DNA from: Metarhizobium sp964253915
Lineage (GTDB): Bacteria > Pseudomonadota > Alphaproteobacteria > Rhizobiales > Rhizobiaceae
DNA length: 64,000 nucleotides
NCBI RefSeq assembly: GCF_964253915.1
Contig: NZ_CAXUSG020000004.1
Location: 124,001 to 188,000 of the forward strand
Direction of reading: 5' to 3'
Each line of letters opens with the position of its first letter. Position 1 is the first letter of the stretch. A model generated the notes under the pieces. That model had not been told where the DNA came from and searched no databases. It saw only the letters and a list, made by a program, of their open reading frames with translations. This document shows positions 44,640-52,254 of the stretch, one piece after another. A program made the translations under genes and the position numbers.

Positions 44640-46202
44640 TCAGGCCGAACCGAGAAGGAAGGCGGCGGCGCGCTCGCCGATCATGGTGGCCGGCGCATGG
44701 GTGTTGCAGGTCGGGATGATCGGGATCACCGAGGCATCGGCGATGGTCAGTCCGCCGATGCCATGAACATTCAACCGGCTGTCGACGACGGCCATCTCGC
44801 CCTTGCCCATGGCGCAGGTGCCGCAGGTGTGGAAGAAGGTGGAGCAGCCGTTGCGGATGAACTCGATGGTCTCCTGCCGGCTCAGAGGCCGATCGGGTGC
44901 GGCATAACCGGCAAAGAGATCGGCGTAAGCTTTGGTGGCCGCCAGTTCCATCACCGTTTCGACGGCGATGACAAGGGCATCGAGGTCTTCGGTTTCTGCC
45001 AAAAAATTCGGCTGGATCTCGACGGAGCCGAGCGGTTCGCCGCTCAGCAGGCGCAGATATCCCGTACTTTTCGAGCGCATCAGCCCGGCGCCGATGGAAA
45101 AGACGTCGCCGGACATGTCGTAGAGTTGGCGCAAACGCGGTTCGGCGCTGTTGCCTTGTACCGGGAAGGCATGCAGGTCAGATTGTGGCAGGCAGGCGCT
45201 GGATTTCCAGTTGATCATCGTGCCGCCGCCATTGCCGACGATGGGACCGAGCGGTTTTTTGGCGCGGAAGACGCAGGCCTGCACCAGCGGGTGATCCTGC
45301 AGGTTCTGCCCGACGCCCGGCAGGGCGCTAATGACCGGCAGGCCGAGCCGCTTCAATTCTTGCGGGTCGCCGATGCCGGAGAGCATCAACAGCCGCGGCG
45401 TATCGATGGCGCCGAGGGCGAGAATGATGCCCGAGGCGGCTCGGGTTTCGCGGACAAGACCATCGACCAGATGGCGAACCGCCGTCGCCCGGCCGTTCTC
45501 GACCGTCAGGCCGATGGCGAGCGAGCCGGTCAGCACTGTCAGCCGGCCGTTGTCGAGGATGGGATGGAGATACCCCTTTGCCGAACTCCAGCGCTGGCCG
45601 GCTGAGATGTTGAAATTGGCGGGCGTGGCACCCTCGTTGGTCTCGCCGTTGGGATCGTCGATGACGGGGATGTCGAGTTCGGCCGAGCCGCCGAGCATGG
45701 CTTCCGCCACCGGGTGGAGATCCGGAGGCCGCTCGATGCGCAAGGGTCCGCCCGCTCCGCGGAATTCCGTTTCTCCACCTTCCCAGTCTTCGCAATGCTT
45801 GAAATAGGGCAGCACGTCCTTGAAGGACCAGCCGTCGCAACCGGCATCCGCCCAGGCGTCGTAGTCCATCGGATGGCCGCGATACCACATCATGGCATTG
45901 ATGGCGCTCGATCCGCCCAGCACTTTTCCACGCGGAATGCCGATGGTGCGGCCGTTGACCAATGGCGTCGGCGCGTAGTCGTAACCCCAGTCGTAACGGC
46001 TGCGGCCGAGCGGAACCCAGGCGGCGGGATTATCGATCTCGGCGACGTCGATGCCTGCCTCGCCGGCCTCGATGAGAAGGACCGTCGCGTTGCTGCCGTC
46101 GATCAGCCGCCGGGCGACGGCCGATCCGCCCGAACCGCTGCCGACGACGATGTAGTCATAGGCCTTTTCGAGCGGTCGCTGGGGGAGGAAGGGGACGGGC
46201 AT
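44640..46202 (-). CDS. GMC-family oxidoreductase (choline dehydrogenase-like)
   Basis: The 520-residue FAD enzyme has the dinucleotide motif VVGSGSGGSAVARR (19-32), GGSSAINAMMWYRGH and the catalytic His region STFFHTCGTCAMG. GMC enzymes oxidise alcohols to aldehydes. Its start overlaps the stop of the ThDP beta-chain gene (TGATG). Paired with the terminal ALDH of the array it could carry an alcohol through to the acid. Confidence 0.8.
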   Translation of the reverse strand: MPVPFLPQRPLEKAYDYIVVGSGSGGSAVARRLIDGSNATVLLIEAGEAGIDVAEIDNPAAWVPLGRSRYDWGYDYAPTPLVNGRTIGIPRGKVLGGSSAINAMMWYRGHPMDYDAWADAGCDGWSFKDVLPYFKHCEDWEGGETEFRGAGGPLRIERPPDLHPVAEAMLGGSAELDIPVIDDPNGETNEGATPANFNISAGQRWSSAKGYLHPILDNGRLTVLTGSLAIGLTVENGRATAVRHLVDGLVRETRAASGIILALGAIDTPRLLMLSGIGDPQELKRLGLPVISALPGVGQNLQDHPLVQACVFRAKKPLGPIVGNGGGTMINWKSSACLPQSDLHAFPVQGNSAEPRLRQLYDMSGDVFSIGAGLMRSKSTGYLRLLSGEPLGSVEIQPNFLAETEDLDALVIAVETVMELAATKAYADLFAGYAAPDRPLSRQETIEFIRNGCSTFFHTCGTCAMGKGEMAVVDSRLNVHGIGGLTIADASVIPIIPTCNTHAPATMIGERAAAFLLGSA

Positions 46203-46810
46203 CAGTTATGTTCGCTTGGGCCCATGATGACGATGCCTTCCGTCGCCTCGACATGGCGGACGAAAATATACTTGTCCTCGCGGCCGTCGGAATGCTTGCG
46301 CTTGATGTCGGGCTGCACCGTGCCGGCCACCTTGGCGACGACGATGTAAGGAACATCCGCCTTGAGGCCTGCCTCGCAATGTGCCTCGAATTCTTCCAGC
46401 GTGCGCGCCGTATAGGCATGCTCGACACCGGCGCCTCTGGCAATGGCGGCGATATCAACGCGGCCGAAGGCGGTATGGGTCGGCGGGCCGCCGATGGACT
46501 GGTAACACTCGTTGTCCCAGACGACGGTGAACAGGTTCTTCGGCTGCTCGTTGCCGAGCGTCGCCAGGATGCCGAGGTTGAACATCATGCCGCCATCGGT
46601 ATCGAGCGAAATAACGCGCCGATGCGGCAGGCCGGCAGCGAGGCCCAAGGCCTGCGGCGTCACACAGCCGAGCTGTTGTTGGAACAGGCTGGCGGCGCGC
46701 ATATGCGGCGCGGCATTGTACCATTCGTCGACGCTGGCGCCGAGGGAGAGGATCACCAGTTCGTCCTTGAGCCTGGCGGCGAGCTTCGTCATGCAGTCGA
46801 AACGTTTCAT
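46202..46810 (-). CDS. ThDP-dependent decarboxylase, C-terminal (beta) chain
   Basis: The 202-residue protein is the ThDP-diphosphate-binding half of a split decarboxylase of the sulfopyruvate/phosphonopyruvate decarboxylase type (ComE-like); the metal/ThDP motif is SLDTDGGMMFN...NLFTVVWDNECY. The start at 46810 overlaps the alpha-chain stop by four bases (ATGA). The pair should convert a 2-oxo acid to an aldehyde; the acid is not known. Confidence 0.75.
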   Translation of the reverse strand: MKRFDCMTKLAARLKDELVILSLGASVDEWYNAAPHMRAASLFQQQLGCVTPQALGLAAGLPHRRVISLDTDGGMMFNLGILATLGNEQPKNLFTVVWDNECYQSIGGPPTHTAFGRVDIAAIARGAGVEHAYTARTLEEFEAHCEAGLKADVPYIVVAKVAGTVQPDIKRKHSDGREDKYIFVRHVEATEGIVIMGPSEHN

Positions 46811-47307
46811 CGGACGATGCTCCCCCCGAGCGCGATGGCGGAGTGGTAATAGGCGTTGTAGGACCAGTTGTAGGCATCGACGATCGACTGTTCGATTGCC
46901 TCTTCCTCGCGCACGATGCGGTAGGGAATGCGCAAGGCATCCAGCACCGGCTCCATGGTGATGCCGTGCGGGATGGCCCACCAGTTGTTTTCGCCGAGTT
47001 CGCCGCGATAGCTCATCAGCATGACGACCGGGATGCCGGCGCCGAGGCCCATGCGGGCGAGCGGTTCCACCGAAGCGCGCAGGCCGGAGTTTTCCATCAC
47101 CAGCGCCGCGCGCTTGCCCGACAGAAAAACGCCGCCGCAGATCGCCGCGCCTTCGCCCTCGTTGGTGACGCGGATAGTGCGTATATCAGGGTCGGCATCG
47201 AGCGCCGGATAAAGTTCCTTGAACAGCGAATCGGGCAGGTAGCAGACGATGCTCACCCCCGCCTTCTTCAGCCCGCGAATAACGGCATCGACCGCAGATT
47301 GCTTCAT
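46807..47307 (-). CDS. ThDP-dependent decarboxylase, N-terminal (alpha) chain
   Basis: The 166-residue protein is the pyrimidine-binding half (ComD-like), with the activating Glu in RVTNEGEGAAICGG (Glu50/Glu52) and the N-terminus VCYLPDSLFKEL. GAGG lies before the ATG. A LysR-type T-N11-A palindrome lies 74-92 bases upstream, next to the end of the LysR gene. It works only with the beta chain. Confidence 0.75.
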   Translation of the reverse strand: MKQSAVDAVIRGLKKAGVSIVCYLPDSLFKELYPALDADPDIRTIRVTNEGEGAAICGGVFLSGKRAALVMENSGLRASVEPLARMGLGAGIPVVMLMSYRGELGENNWWAIPHGITMEPVLDALRIPYRIVREEEAIEQSIVDAYNWSYNAYYHSAIALGGSIVR

Positions 47308-47380
47308 GGCAAAATCCTCATTTCGAAGCGAGGATCGCAGGCGCGAGGTGTTCCGAATAGTCCATCATTTCCGATCGACA

Positions 47381-47399
47381 TGTTGCATCCTGGGCAACA
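47381..47399. promoter_or_regulatory. LysR-type binding box
   Basis: TGTTGCATCCTGGGCAACA is a perfect 6-7-6 inverted repeat with the internal T-N11-A core (TGC-N7-GCA) typical of LysR-regulator sites. It lies between the LysR gene and the ThDP alpha-chain gene, so the regulator probably controls the downstream part of the array from here. Confidence 0.6.
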
Positions 47400-47400
47400 A

Positions 47401-48333
47401 CTACCGATCTTCAGCCGCGCCGATACGTTCGATGATCTGCGCCATCAGCTTGCCGAGGGCGGAGGCGGCGTCGGGCATTTCTTTTTCGGAGCGGGAGAGC
47501 AGCATCAGCTTGCGCGGATTGAACTTGGAATCGCGCAGAGGCACGAAAATCAGCGAGCCATCGTTGATTTCCTGCTCGATGCCGACACGGGTCTGCAACA
47601 CCGCGCCCAGCCCGCGTTTCGCCATCTCGATCATCAGGCCGATGGAGTTGGTGCGCGAGCGGCGGTTGAGGTCGGTCAGCGAGCGGGAGAAGGTTTCTTC
47701 GACGGAACTCGACAGCATCAGGCTGGTATCGGAAAGGATCACCTTTTCCGCCGCCAGATCGAAAAGCCGCAATTCCTTCTTTTGCGCCAGTTTGCTGCCG
47801 GGAACGGCGAGCACGCCGAGCGGTAGCGAGGCCGTGGCGATGCGGCGGATGGTGCGCGGCACGCGGACGTCGAAGACCACGGCGAGATCGCATTCGCCCT
47901 CCGCCACCATGTTGGCCGCCTGCTGCGAGCCGACCACCTTGACATTGACGGTGATCGCCGGATGCCGGCCCCAGAATTCCTCCAGCGCCGCCGGCATGAT
48001 GCCGCGCGCAACACTCTCGATCACCGCGACGGAGACCGTGCCGCGATGCAGGCCGTGCAGATCGTTGATTTCGTTGCAGGCGCGGTTGAGTTCGGAGAGG
48101 CTGACGCGGGCATGGTAGAGCATCAGCTCGCCGGCGCTGGTGAGTTTCAGCCGCTGCCGAACGCGTTCGAACAGCGGCGTGCCGAGCTCGTCCTCGAGCT
48201 GCCGCAGGATGCGGCTGACCGAGGACGGCGCGACGTTCAAAGCTTGCGATGCCTGCCGGATCGAGCCGAGCCGTGCCACCAGCTGGAAATAATGAATGCG
48301 GGTGGCGACCAGTCCGAGCCGGTAGGGATCCAT
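47401..48333 (-). CDS. LysR-family transcriptional regulator
   Basis: The 310-residue protein has an N-terminal winged helix (about 9-68; LVARLGSIRQASQALNVAPS) and a C-terminal effector domain (about 95-300). It begins immediately after the adenine deaminase stop (TAAATG). It is in the same direction as its neighbours instead of divergent. The palindrome at 47381-47399 is its likely operator. Effector presumably an intermediate of the pathway. Confidence 0.8.
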   Translation of the reverse strand: MDPYRLGLVATRIHYFQLVARLGSIRQASQALNVAPSSVSRILRQLEDELGTPLFERVRQRLKLTSAGELMLYHARVSLSELNRACNEINDLHGLHRGTVSVAVIESVARGIMPAALEEFWGRHPAITVNVKVVGSQQAANMVAEGECDLAVVFDVRVPRTIRRIATASLPLGVLAVPGSKLAQKKELRLFDLAAEKVILSDTSLMLSSSVEETFSRSLTDLNRRSRTNSIGLMIEMAKRGLGAVLQTRVGIEQEINDGSLIFVPLRDSKFNPRKLMLLSRSEKEMPDAASALGKLMAQIIERIGAAEDR

Positions 48334-50136
48334 TTACACCGCCTCGAACAGCGGCTGGATCGCCATTTCCGGCACCAGCACGTTGCCCTTGTCGGTGATG
48401 CGGATTTCCGGGATCACCGATAGCGGGATGAGGTTGAAGCCCATGTAGGCGATGGTGCAACCGGCCTTTTCCCACTCGACCTTCAGTGCCTTCACCTCGT
48501 TGGCCACGTCGTGGACGCGCTTGTCGGACAGGAGACCGGCAATCGGCAGGGCCACATGTGCCGTGACCTTGCCATCGAGCACGACGCAAACGCCGCCCTG
48601 GGTCTTGCCGATGGCCTCCAGCGCCACCTGCATGTCGGCCTCGTTGGTGCCGGCGATGATGATGTTGTGGCTGTCATGGCCGACAGACGAGGCAACGGCA
48701 CCGTTCTTGAGGCCGAAATTGTTGAGCAGGCCATAACCGACATTGCCGCTCGACTTGCCGTGCCGCTCGATGACGGTAACGAAGCACAGGCCATGGCGGT
48801 CGAAATGCGTTTGCCAGTCGTTGGCCGGTTCCAGCGTGACCTTGACATGGCCGAGGGTGATGCCCGGAAGCTCGGTCTTGATCGTATGGGCGATCACCTT
48901 TTCGGTCGGCAGTTCCGGGGTCAGCTTGATTGCCTTCGGCAGCTTGACGGTGTGGTAGGCCGCTTCCGGATAACGGTACGGCTTTGAAAGTGCTGCGTCG
49001 AGAACAGGCGTGATCTTGCCGCCCTCGACCACCAGTTCACCGCCATACCAGGTGTTGACCGGCTTCAGGTCGTCGGAAAGCAGCACGATGTCGGCGCGAC
49101 GGCCGCCGCCGAGGCCGCCGATCTCGTTTTCCATGCCGAAGCGAGTGGCGCCGTGCAGCGAACCCATCGCCCAGGCCTGTTCCGGCTTCATGCCGTATTT
49201 GATCGCCTCGCGGGTGACCCAGTCCATGCCGAACAGCAGCAGGTCGTCGGCGTCGCGGTCGTCGGTGCAGACGGCGATGCGCTTGTGCGAGGAACCGAGC
49301 TCGGTGATCGTCTTGATCGCTTCCGGCAGCGAATGCCACGGCGTCGTCGGCGGGCCGCCGCGCAGGAACAGCCAGACGCCGGCTTCGAGCAGGTCGTCGG
49401 CGATGTCGCGATCGATGGCTTCATGCGTGTCGCTGACGCCGGAGGCGGCGTAAGCGGCGACGAACTCGCGGCCGTAGACATGGCCCGAGACCGGCCGGCC
49501 GCGCGACAGGGCGGCGGCGAGGATGGCGTGGCTGCGCTCGTCGCCCTTGGCGACCGGCACGAAATCCATCTTCTCGCCCAGCGCCACGGCTTCCGGCCAT
49601 TTGTCGAACAAAGCGGCGATCTTCTCCGGCGTCAGGTCGCCGCCGGCGGTTTCCAGTTCCGGCGAGGTGGCCGGCACGGTGCTCGGCACCGTCAGGAAGA
49701 TCGACAGCGGCGCTTCGCGGGCATCCTCCAGCATCGCCTCGACGCCGGCGACGTCCATGACGTTGCCGATCTCGTGGCTGTCGCAGAAGATCGTCGTCGT
49801 GCCGTTGAGGAGGGCGGCTTCCGCATAGGCGCAGGCCGTCACCATCGAGGATTCGATGTGGATATGCGGATCGACGAGGCCCGGCGCAATGATGCCGCCG
49901 CGGGCATCGTAGAGCTTGGCCGAGCCGCCCTTGTAGGTGCCGGCCGGCTTGACAGCGGCGATACGGCCGTTAGCCACCCAGATCTCCTTGCCCGGCAGGA
50001 TCCGCTCGGAATAGGTGGAGAGCACGCGGGCGTCCTTGATCACCAGGTCCGGCGCGGTACGGCCGGAAGCGACGTCGGCGAGCCGGCGTGTCATGGTCGA
50101 CAGCGGCGCGACGGAAAAGCGGGTCAAACTGCTCAT
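48334..50136 (-). CDS. ade: Adenine deaminase
   Basis: The 600-residue protein is an Ade-type amidohydrolase converting adenine to hypoxanthine and ammonia. Metal-binding DPHIHIESSM, GHVYGRE, CTDDRDADDLL and the C-terminal VGHDSHNI are all present, and length is normal. ATG at 50136 with GGATGA is chosen; a longer frame to 50220 overlaps the GST-like gene and is rejected. It lies between the GST-like/Rieske pair and the LysR regulator, placing purine deamination in the oxygenase array. Confidence 0.85.
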   Translation of the reverse strand: MSSLTRFSVAPLSTMTRRLADVASGRTAPDLVIKDARVLSTYSERILPGKEIWVANGRIAAVKPAGTYKGGSAKLYDARGGIIAPGLVDPHIHIESSMVTACAYAEAALLNGTTTIFCDSHEIGNVMDVAGVEAMLEDAREAPLSIFLTVPSTVPATSPELETAGGDLTPEKIAALFDKWPEAVALGEKMDFVPVAKGDERSHAILAAALSRGRPVSGHVYGREFVAAYAASGVSDTHEAIDRDIADDLLEAGVWLFLRGGPPTTPWHSLPEAIKTITELGSSHKRIAVCTDDRDADDLLLFGMDWVTREAIKYGMKPEQAWAMGSLHGATRFGMENEIGGLGGGRRADIVLLSDDLKPVNTWYGGELVVEGGKITPVLDAALSKPYRYPEAAYHTVKLPKAIKLTPELPTEKVIAHTIKTELPGITLGHVKVTLEPANDWQTHFDRHGLCFVTVIERHGKSSGNVGYGLLNNFGLKNGAVASSVGHDSHNIIIAGTNEADMQVALEAIGKTQGGVCVVLDGKVTAHVALPIAGLLSDKRVHDVANEVKALKVEWEKAGCTIAYMGFNLIPLSVIPEIRITDKGNVLVPEMAIQPLFEAV

Positions 50137-50153
50137 GGGGTCATCCAATCGGG

Positions 50154-50789
50154 TCAATGGTAATCGGGAATGCCCGGCATCGTGAAGAAATCGGGCAAGG
50201 CGCGAAATTTGCGAATCCACAGGCGAAGCGCCGGGAACTCGTCATGATCGATACCAAAATCCCGGCTCAAGGCGAAGGAGGGGAACAGCGTCAGATCCGC
50301 CAAACTCGGCTTGTCCCCGGCAAACCAGTCGGCACCGTCGAAATGCCGTGCGGTCATGTGGTCGTCCATGATGCGGAAGGCTTTTCGCGCCCCGGCCCGG
50401 AGGGCCGTCTCGTCGCCCGGCGTGTCGAACAGCGACTGCAGGCGGGCCTGCTTGGCGTCTTCGAGTATAGTTGCGGAAAAATGCAGCCAGCCTGCCACCC
50501 GGCCGAACCCGGCGGCATCTTCGGGCAGCCAGGTCCGGGCCGGGTCGTATGCCCTGGCAAGATAGGCGAGGATCGCCTCGGTACCGGCAAGCGTCAGGTC
50601 GCCATCGACGAGAACGGGCAGGGTGCCTTGCGGATTGACCGCCAGCATTGCCGGCCTCGTATGCTCCAGGCCGGGGAACATGTCGATGGCCACCGTCTTG
50701 TGCTCCAGCTTCAGCATCGCAAGCAACAGCCGGACGCGAAAACTGTTTTCGTCGAGATCATAATTATAGAGGGTGATTGCCGACATCAT
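50154..50789 (-). CDS. Glutathione S-transferase-like protein
   Basis: The 211-residue protein has a GST N-terminal thioredoxin fold (LYNYDLDENSFRVRLLLAML; NPQGTLPVLVDGDLTLAGTEAI, about 52-73) and a helical C-terminal domain with SLADLTLFPSFALSRDFGID. Its ATG overlaps the stop of the Rieske gene (ATGATG with TGA), so they are coupled. A GST homologue (NdmE) is a structural partner in the caffeine-derived 7-methylxanthine demethylase, so a scaffold role is plausible; enzymatic GST activity is also possible. Confidence 0.8.
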   Translation of the reverse strand: MMSAITLYNYDLDENSFRVRLLLAMLKLEHKTVAIDMFPGLEHTRPAMLAVNPQGTLPVLVDGDLTLAGTEAILAYLARAYDPARTWLPEDAAGFGRVAGWLHFSATILEDAKQARLQSLFDTPGDETALRAGARKAFRIMDDHMTARHFDGADWFAGDKPSLADLTLFPSFALSRDFGIDHDEFPALRLWIRKFRALPDFFTMPGIPDYH

Positions 50790-51496
50790 GCCATCTCCGC
50801 GACGGGTGTGGAGGCGGTTTCGAGCAGCAGGCGAAACGTTTCGGCCCAGCGGGCGAAATGTTTCTGCCCGGCGCCGCGATAGGTTTCCGCCGATCCCTGA
50901 ATGACCAGATGGAGGGCCGTGCGCGTCGCGCTGAAGGGCTGGCAGGCGATCAGCAGGCGGTCGTCGCCGGTTGTGATCGCGACGATCCCGTCGACGATGG
51001 CCTCGAAGCGGGGTGCCGCATCGCCGGTGAAGGCAGGGATGTTGGCGTTTCTCAGCGCCGCAAGCATGGCCTCGAAGGGACGGTCGATGTAGATGCTGCG
51101 GACGGGCACCGCTTCGCCATCCCCGACCGGTATGTTGGCTTCCGCGGCTTCCGAGGACAGCGCCGCCCAGATGAGGCCGCCCTTTTCCGCTGCCGTGTAG
51201 GTCGGCACCTTGATGGTCTTTGGCACGTCGAGGGTGGGGTGCGCCGGGATGTACTGGCACTGGCCGGCGGTGTCATATTGCCAGCCGTGGTAAAGACAGG
51301 CGATGTGGTCGCCGCGCACGAAACCGAAGCTCATGCGCATGCCGCGATGCGGACAGCGGTCCTCCCAGACATGGGCGGCGCCTCTGGTGTCGCGCCACAC
51401 CACCAGCTCGGCGCCGCCGACCAGCGTTCCCGCCGAGGTTCCCGGCTCCAGCGCGGTGGACAAGGCCACCGGTATCCAGCCCTTGTGTTCAGTCAT
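50786..51496 (-). CDS. Rieske 2Fe-2S protein (electron-transfer partner, no iron site)
   Basis: The 236-residue protein has a complete Rieske motif: Cys48-Pro-His50 and Cys67-Leu-Tyr-His70 (C-x-H-x16-C-x2-H). The rest (about 110-236) resembles the C-terminal region of oxygenase alpha subunits in places (KHFARWAETFRLLLE) but has no D/E-x2-H-x4-H motif, so it cannot bind catalytic iron. It is therefore half of a Rieske oxygenase, the reverse of the two Rieske-less subunits in this window. Start has GGAG eight bases upstream. It is translationally coupled to the GST-like gene. Confidence 0.85.
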   Translation of the reverse strand: MTEHKGWIPVALSTALEPGTSAGTLVGGAELVVWRDTRGAAHVWEDRCPHRGMRMSFGFVRGDHIACLYHGWQYDTAGQCQYIPAHPTLDVPKTIKVPTYTAAEKGGLIWAALSSEAAEANIPVGDGEAVPVRSIYIDRPFEAMLAALRNANIPAFTGDAAPRFEAIVDGIVAITTGDDRLLIACQPFSATRTALHLVIQGSAETYRGAGQKHFARWAETFRLLLETASTPVAEMA

Positions 51497-51526
51497 ATCA
51501 AACGCTCCATAGGCGCCGTCCGGCCG

Positions 51527-51823
51527 TCAATGGCCGGTGCGCACGACATCCAGAATTATGCAATCATAAGGCCCGAGGCTGCAGGCCATCTCGAAGGCAT
51601 CGACCAACACCTCGTCGCCGGTGACGGAAAGCTCGATTGCCGCAGCGCTGCAGGCGCCGACCGTCAGGGCGATATCGAGCCGGCGGGCGCGGTGGCGGGC
51701 GAATTCGAGAAAGCTCTCTGGTTCGATTCGGCCGAGAAAGGTGAAGCGGGCTTCTTCCATTCTCAACAGTGCCTCAGGCCGAAGCTTCGACAGATCAATT
51801 TCATCCCATTCCCCTTGCCGCAT
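51527..51823 (-). CDS. Acylphosphatase-fold protein lacking catalytic residues
   Basis: The 98-residue protein aligns by eye with acylphosphatases: FLGRIEPESFLEFARHRARR against the GRVQGVxFR helix region, then AIELSVTGDEVLVDAFEMAC against the second beta-alpha unit. The catalytic Arg of the family is replaced by Leu (ESFL) and the catalytic Asn position by a small residue (GACSAAA), so hydrolysis of acylphosphates is not expected. It is the first gene of the left-hand array, 30 bases before the Rieske gene. Function unknown; it may be a small structural or sensor subunit. Confidence 0.6.
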   Translation of the reverse strand: MRQGEWDEIDLSKLRPEALLRMEEARFTFLGRIEPESFLEFARHRARRLDIALTVGACSAAAIELSVTGDEVLVDAFEMACSLGPYDCIILDVVRTGH

Positions 51824-51836
51824 TCATGAGCTATAA

Positions 51837-51878
51837 GCCTAAAAAATAGACATGCTGCTGATTTAGGCATTTTAGGCA
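51837..51878. promoter_or_regulatory. TTTAGGC repeat cluster (operator-like)
   Basis: GCCTAAA at 51837-51843 and two copies of TTTAGGCA at 51862-51869 and 51871-51878 lie 14-55 bases upstream of the first leftward gene. The last two are direct repeats nine bases apart, inverted relative to the first. A regulator site is likely; which protein binds is not evident. Confidence 0.45.
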
Positions 51879-52162
51879 ATTGCGCGCCTGGAGTTCAAGC
51901 GGTTTTTTCGGCGAAGATGTTGCCTTTTGCGCAGCACTCTTCTGCAAGAATTGGCTCTATTGCGAACAACTCATATCTGAAACAGTTTTCCCATCGGCCG
52001 CCGACAGGCGTCAGCAAACGAAAATCCAGCGTTTTTTCGGGCGAGGCGCGTAAGCGTTTCTGCCGCCTTTAGACGTGGCCGATGGCTTTCGGTCTCGTTC
52101 AAGTTCGCGCGTTCCGGCCTGTATGAACGGTCGGGATGCGGAGTGCCGAGACTGCAGGCAAC

Positions 52163-52177
52163 TGGCACGGTTGTTGC
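52163..52177 (+). promoter_or_regulatory. Sigma-54 (RpoN) promoter of the purine importer operon
   Basis: TGGCACGGTTGTTGC fits TGGCAC-N5-TTGC exactly, with the -24 GG (52164-52165) and -12 GC (52176-52177) separated by ten bases. Transcription would start near 52189, about 66 bases before the importer ATG. RpoN control usually means activation by an enhancer-binding protein such as NtrC, in line with nitrogen scavenging. Confidence 0.75.
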
Positions 52178-52254
52178 GTCGGAAGAGGACGAGGCTCCCG
52201 TGCCGCTTCGCAAAAGTTTTCATGTCTTGGACATCACAATCAAAAGGGGAACAC

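Larger units (their letters stand above)
51824..52254. promoter_or_regulatory. Divergent regulatory region between the two purine arrays
   Basis: This 431-base region has no convincing gene. It separates the leftward array (first gene at 51823) from the rightward BMP importer operon (52255) and holds the sigma-54 promoter and TTTAGGC repeats listed separately. I did not find a convincing NtrC enhancer box or a purine riboswitch. Confidence 0.6.

Noticed and set aside
51880..52160. Purine riboswitch or NtrC enhancer upstream of the importer
   Set aside because: No conserved aptamer-like pairing or TGCACC-type dyad could be recognised by eye.
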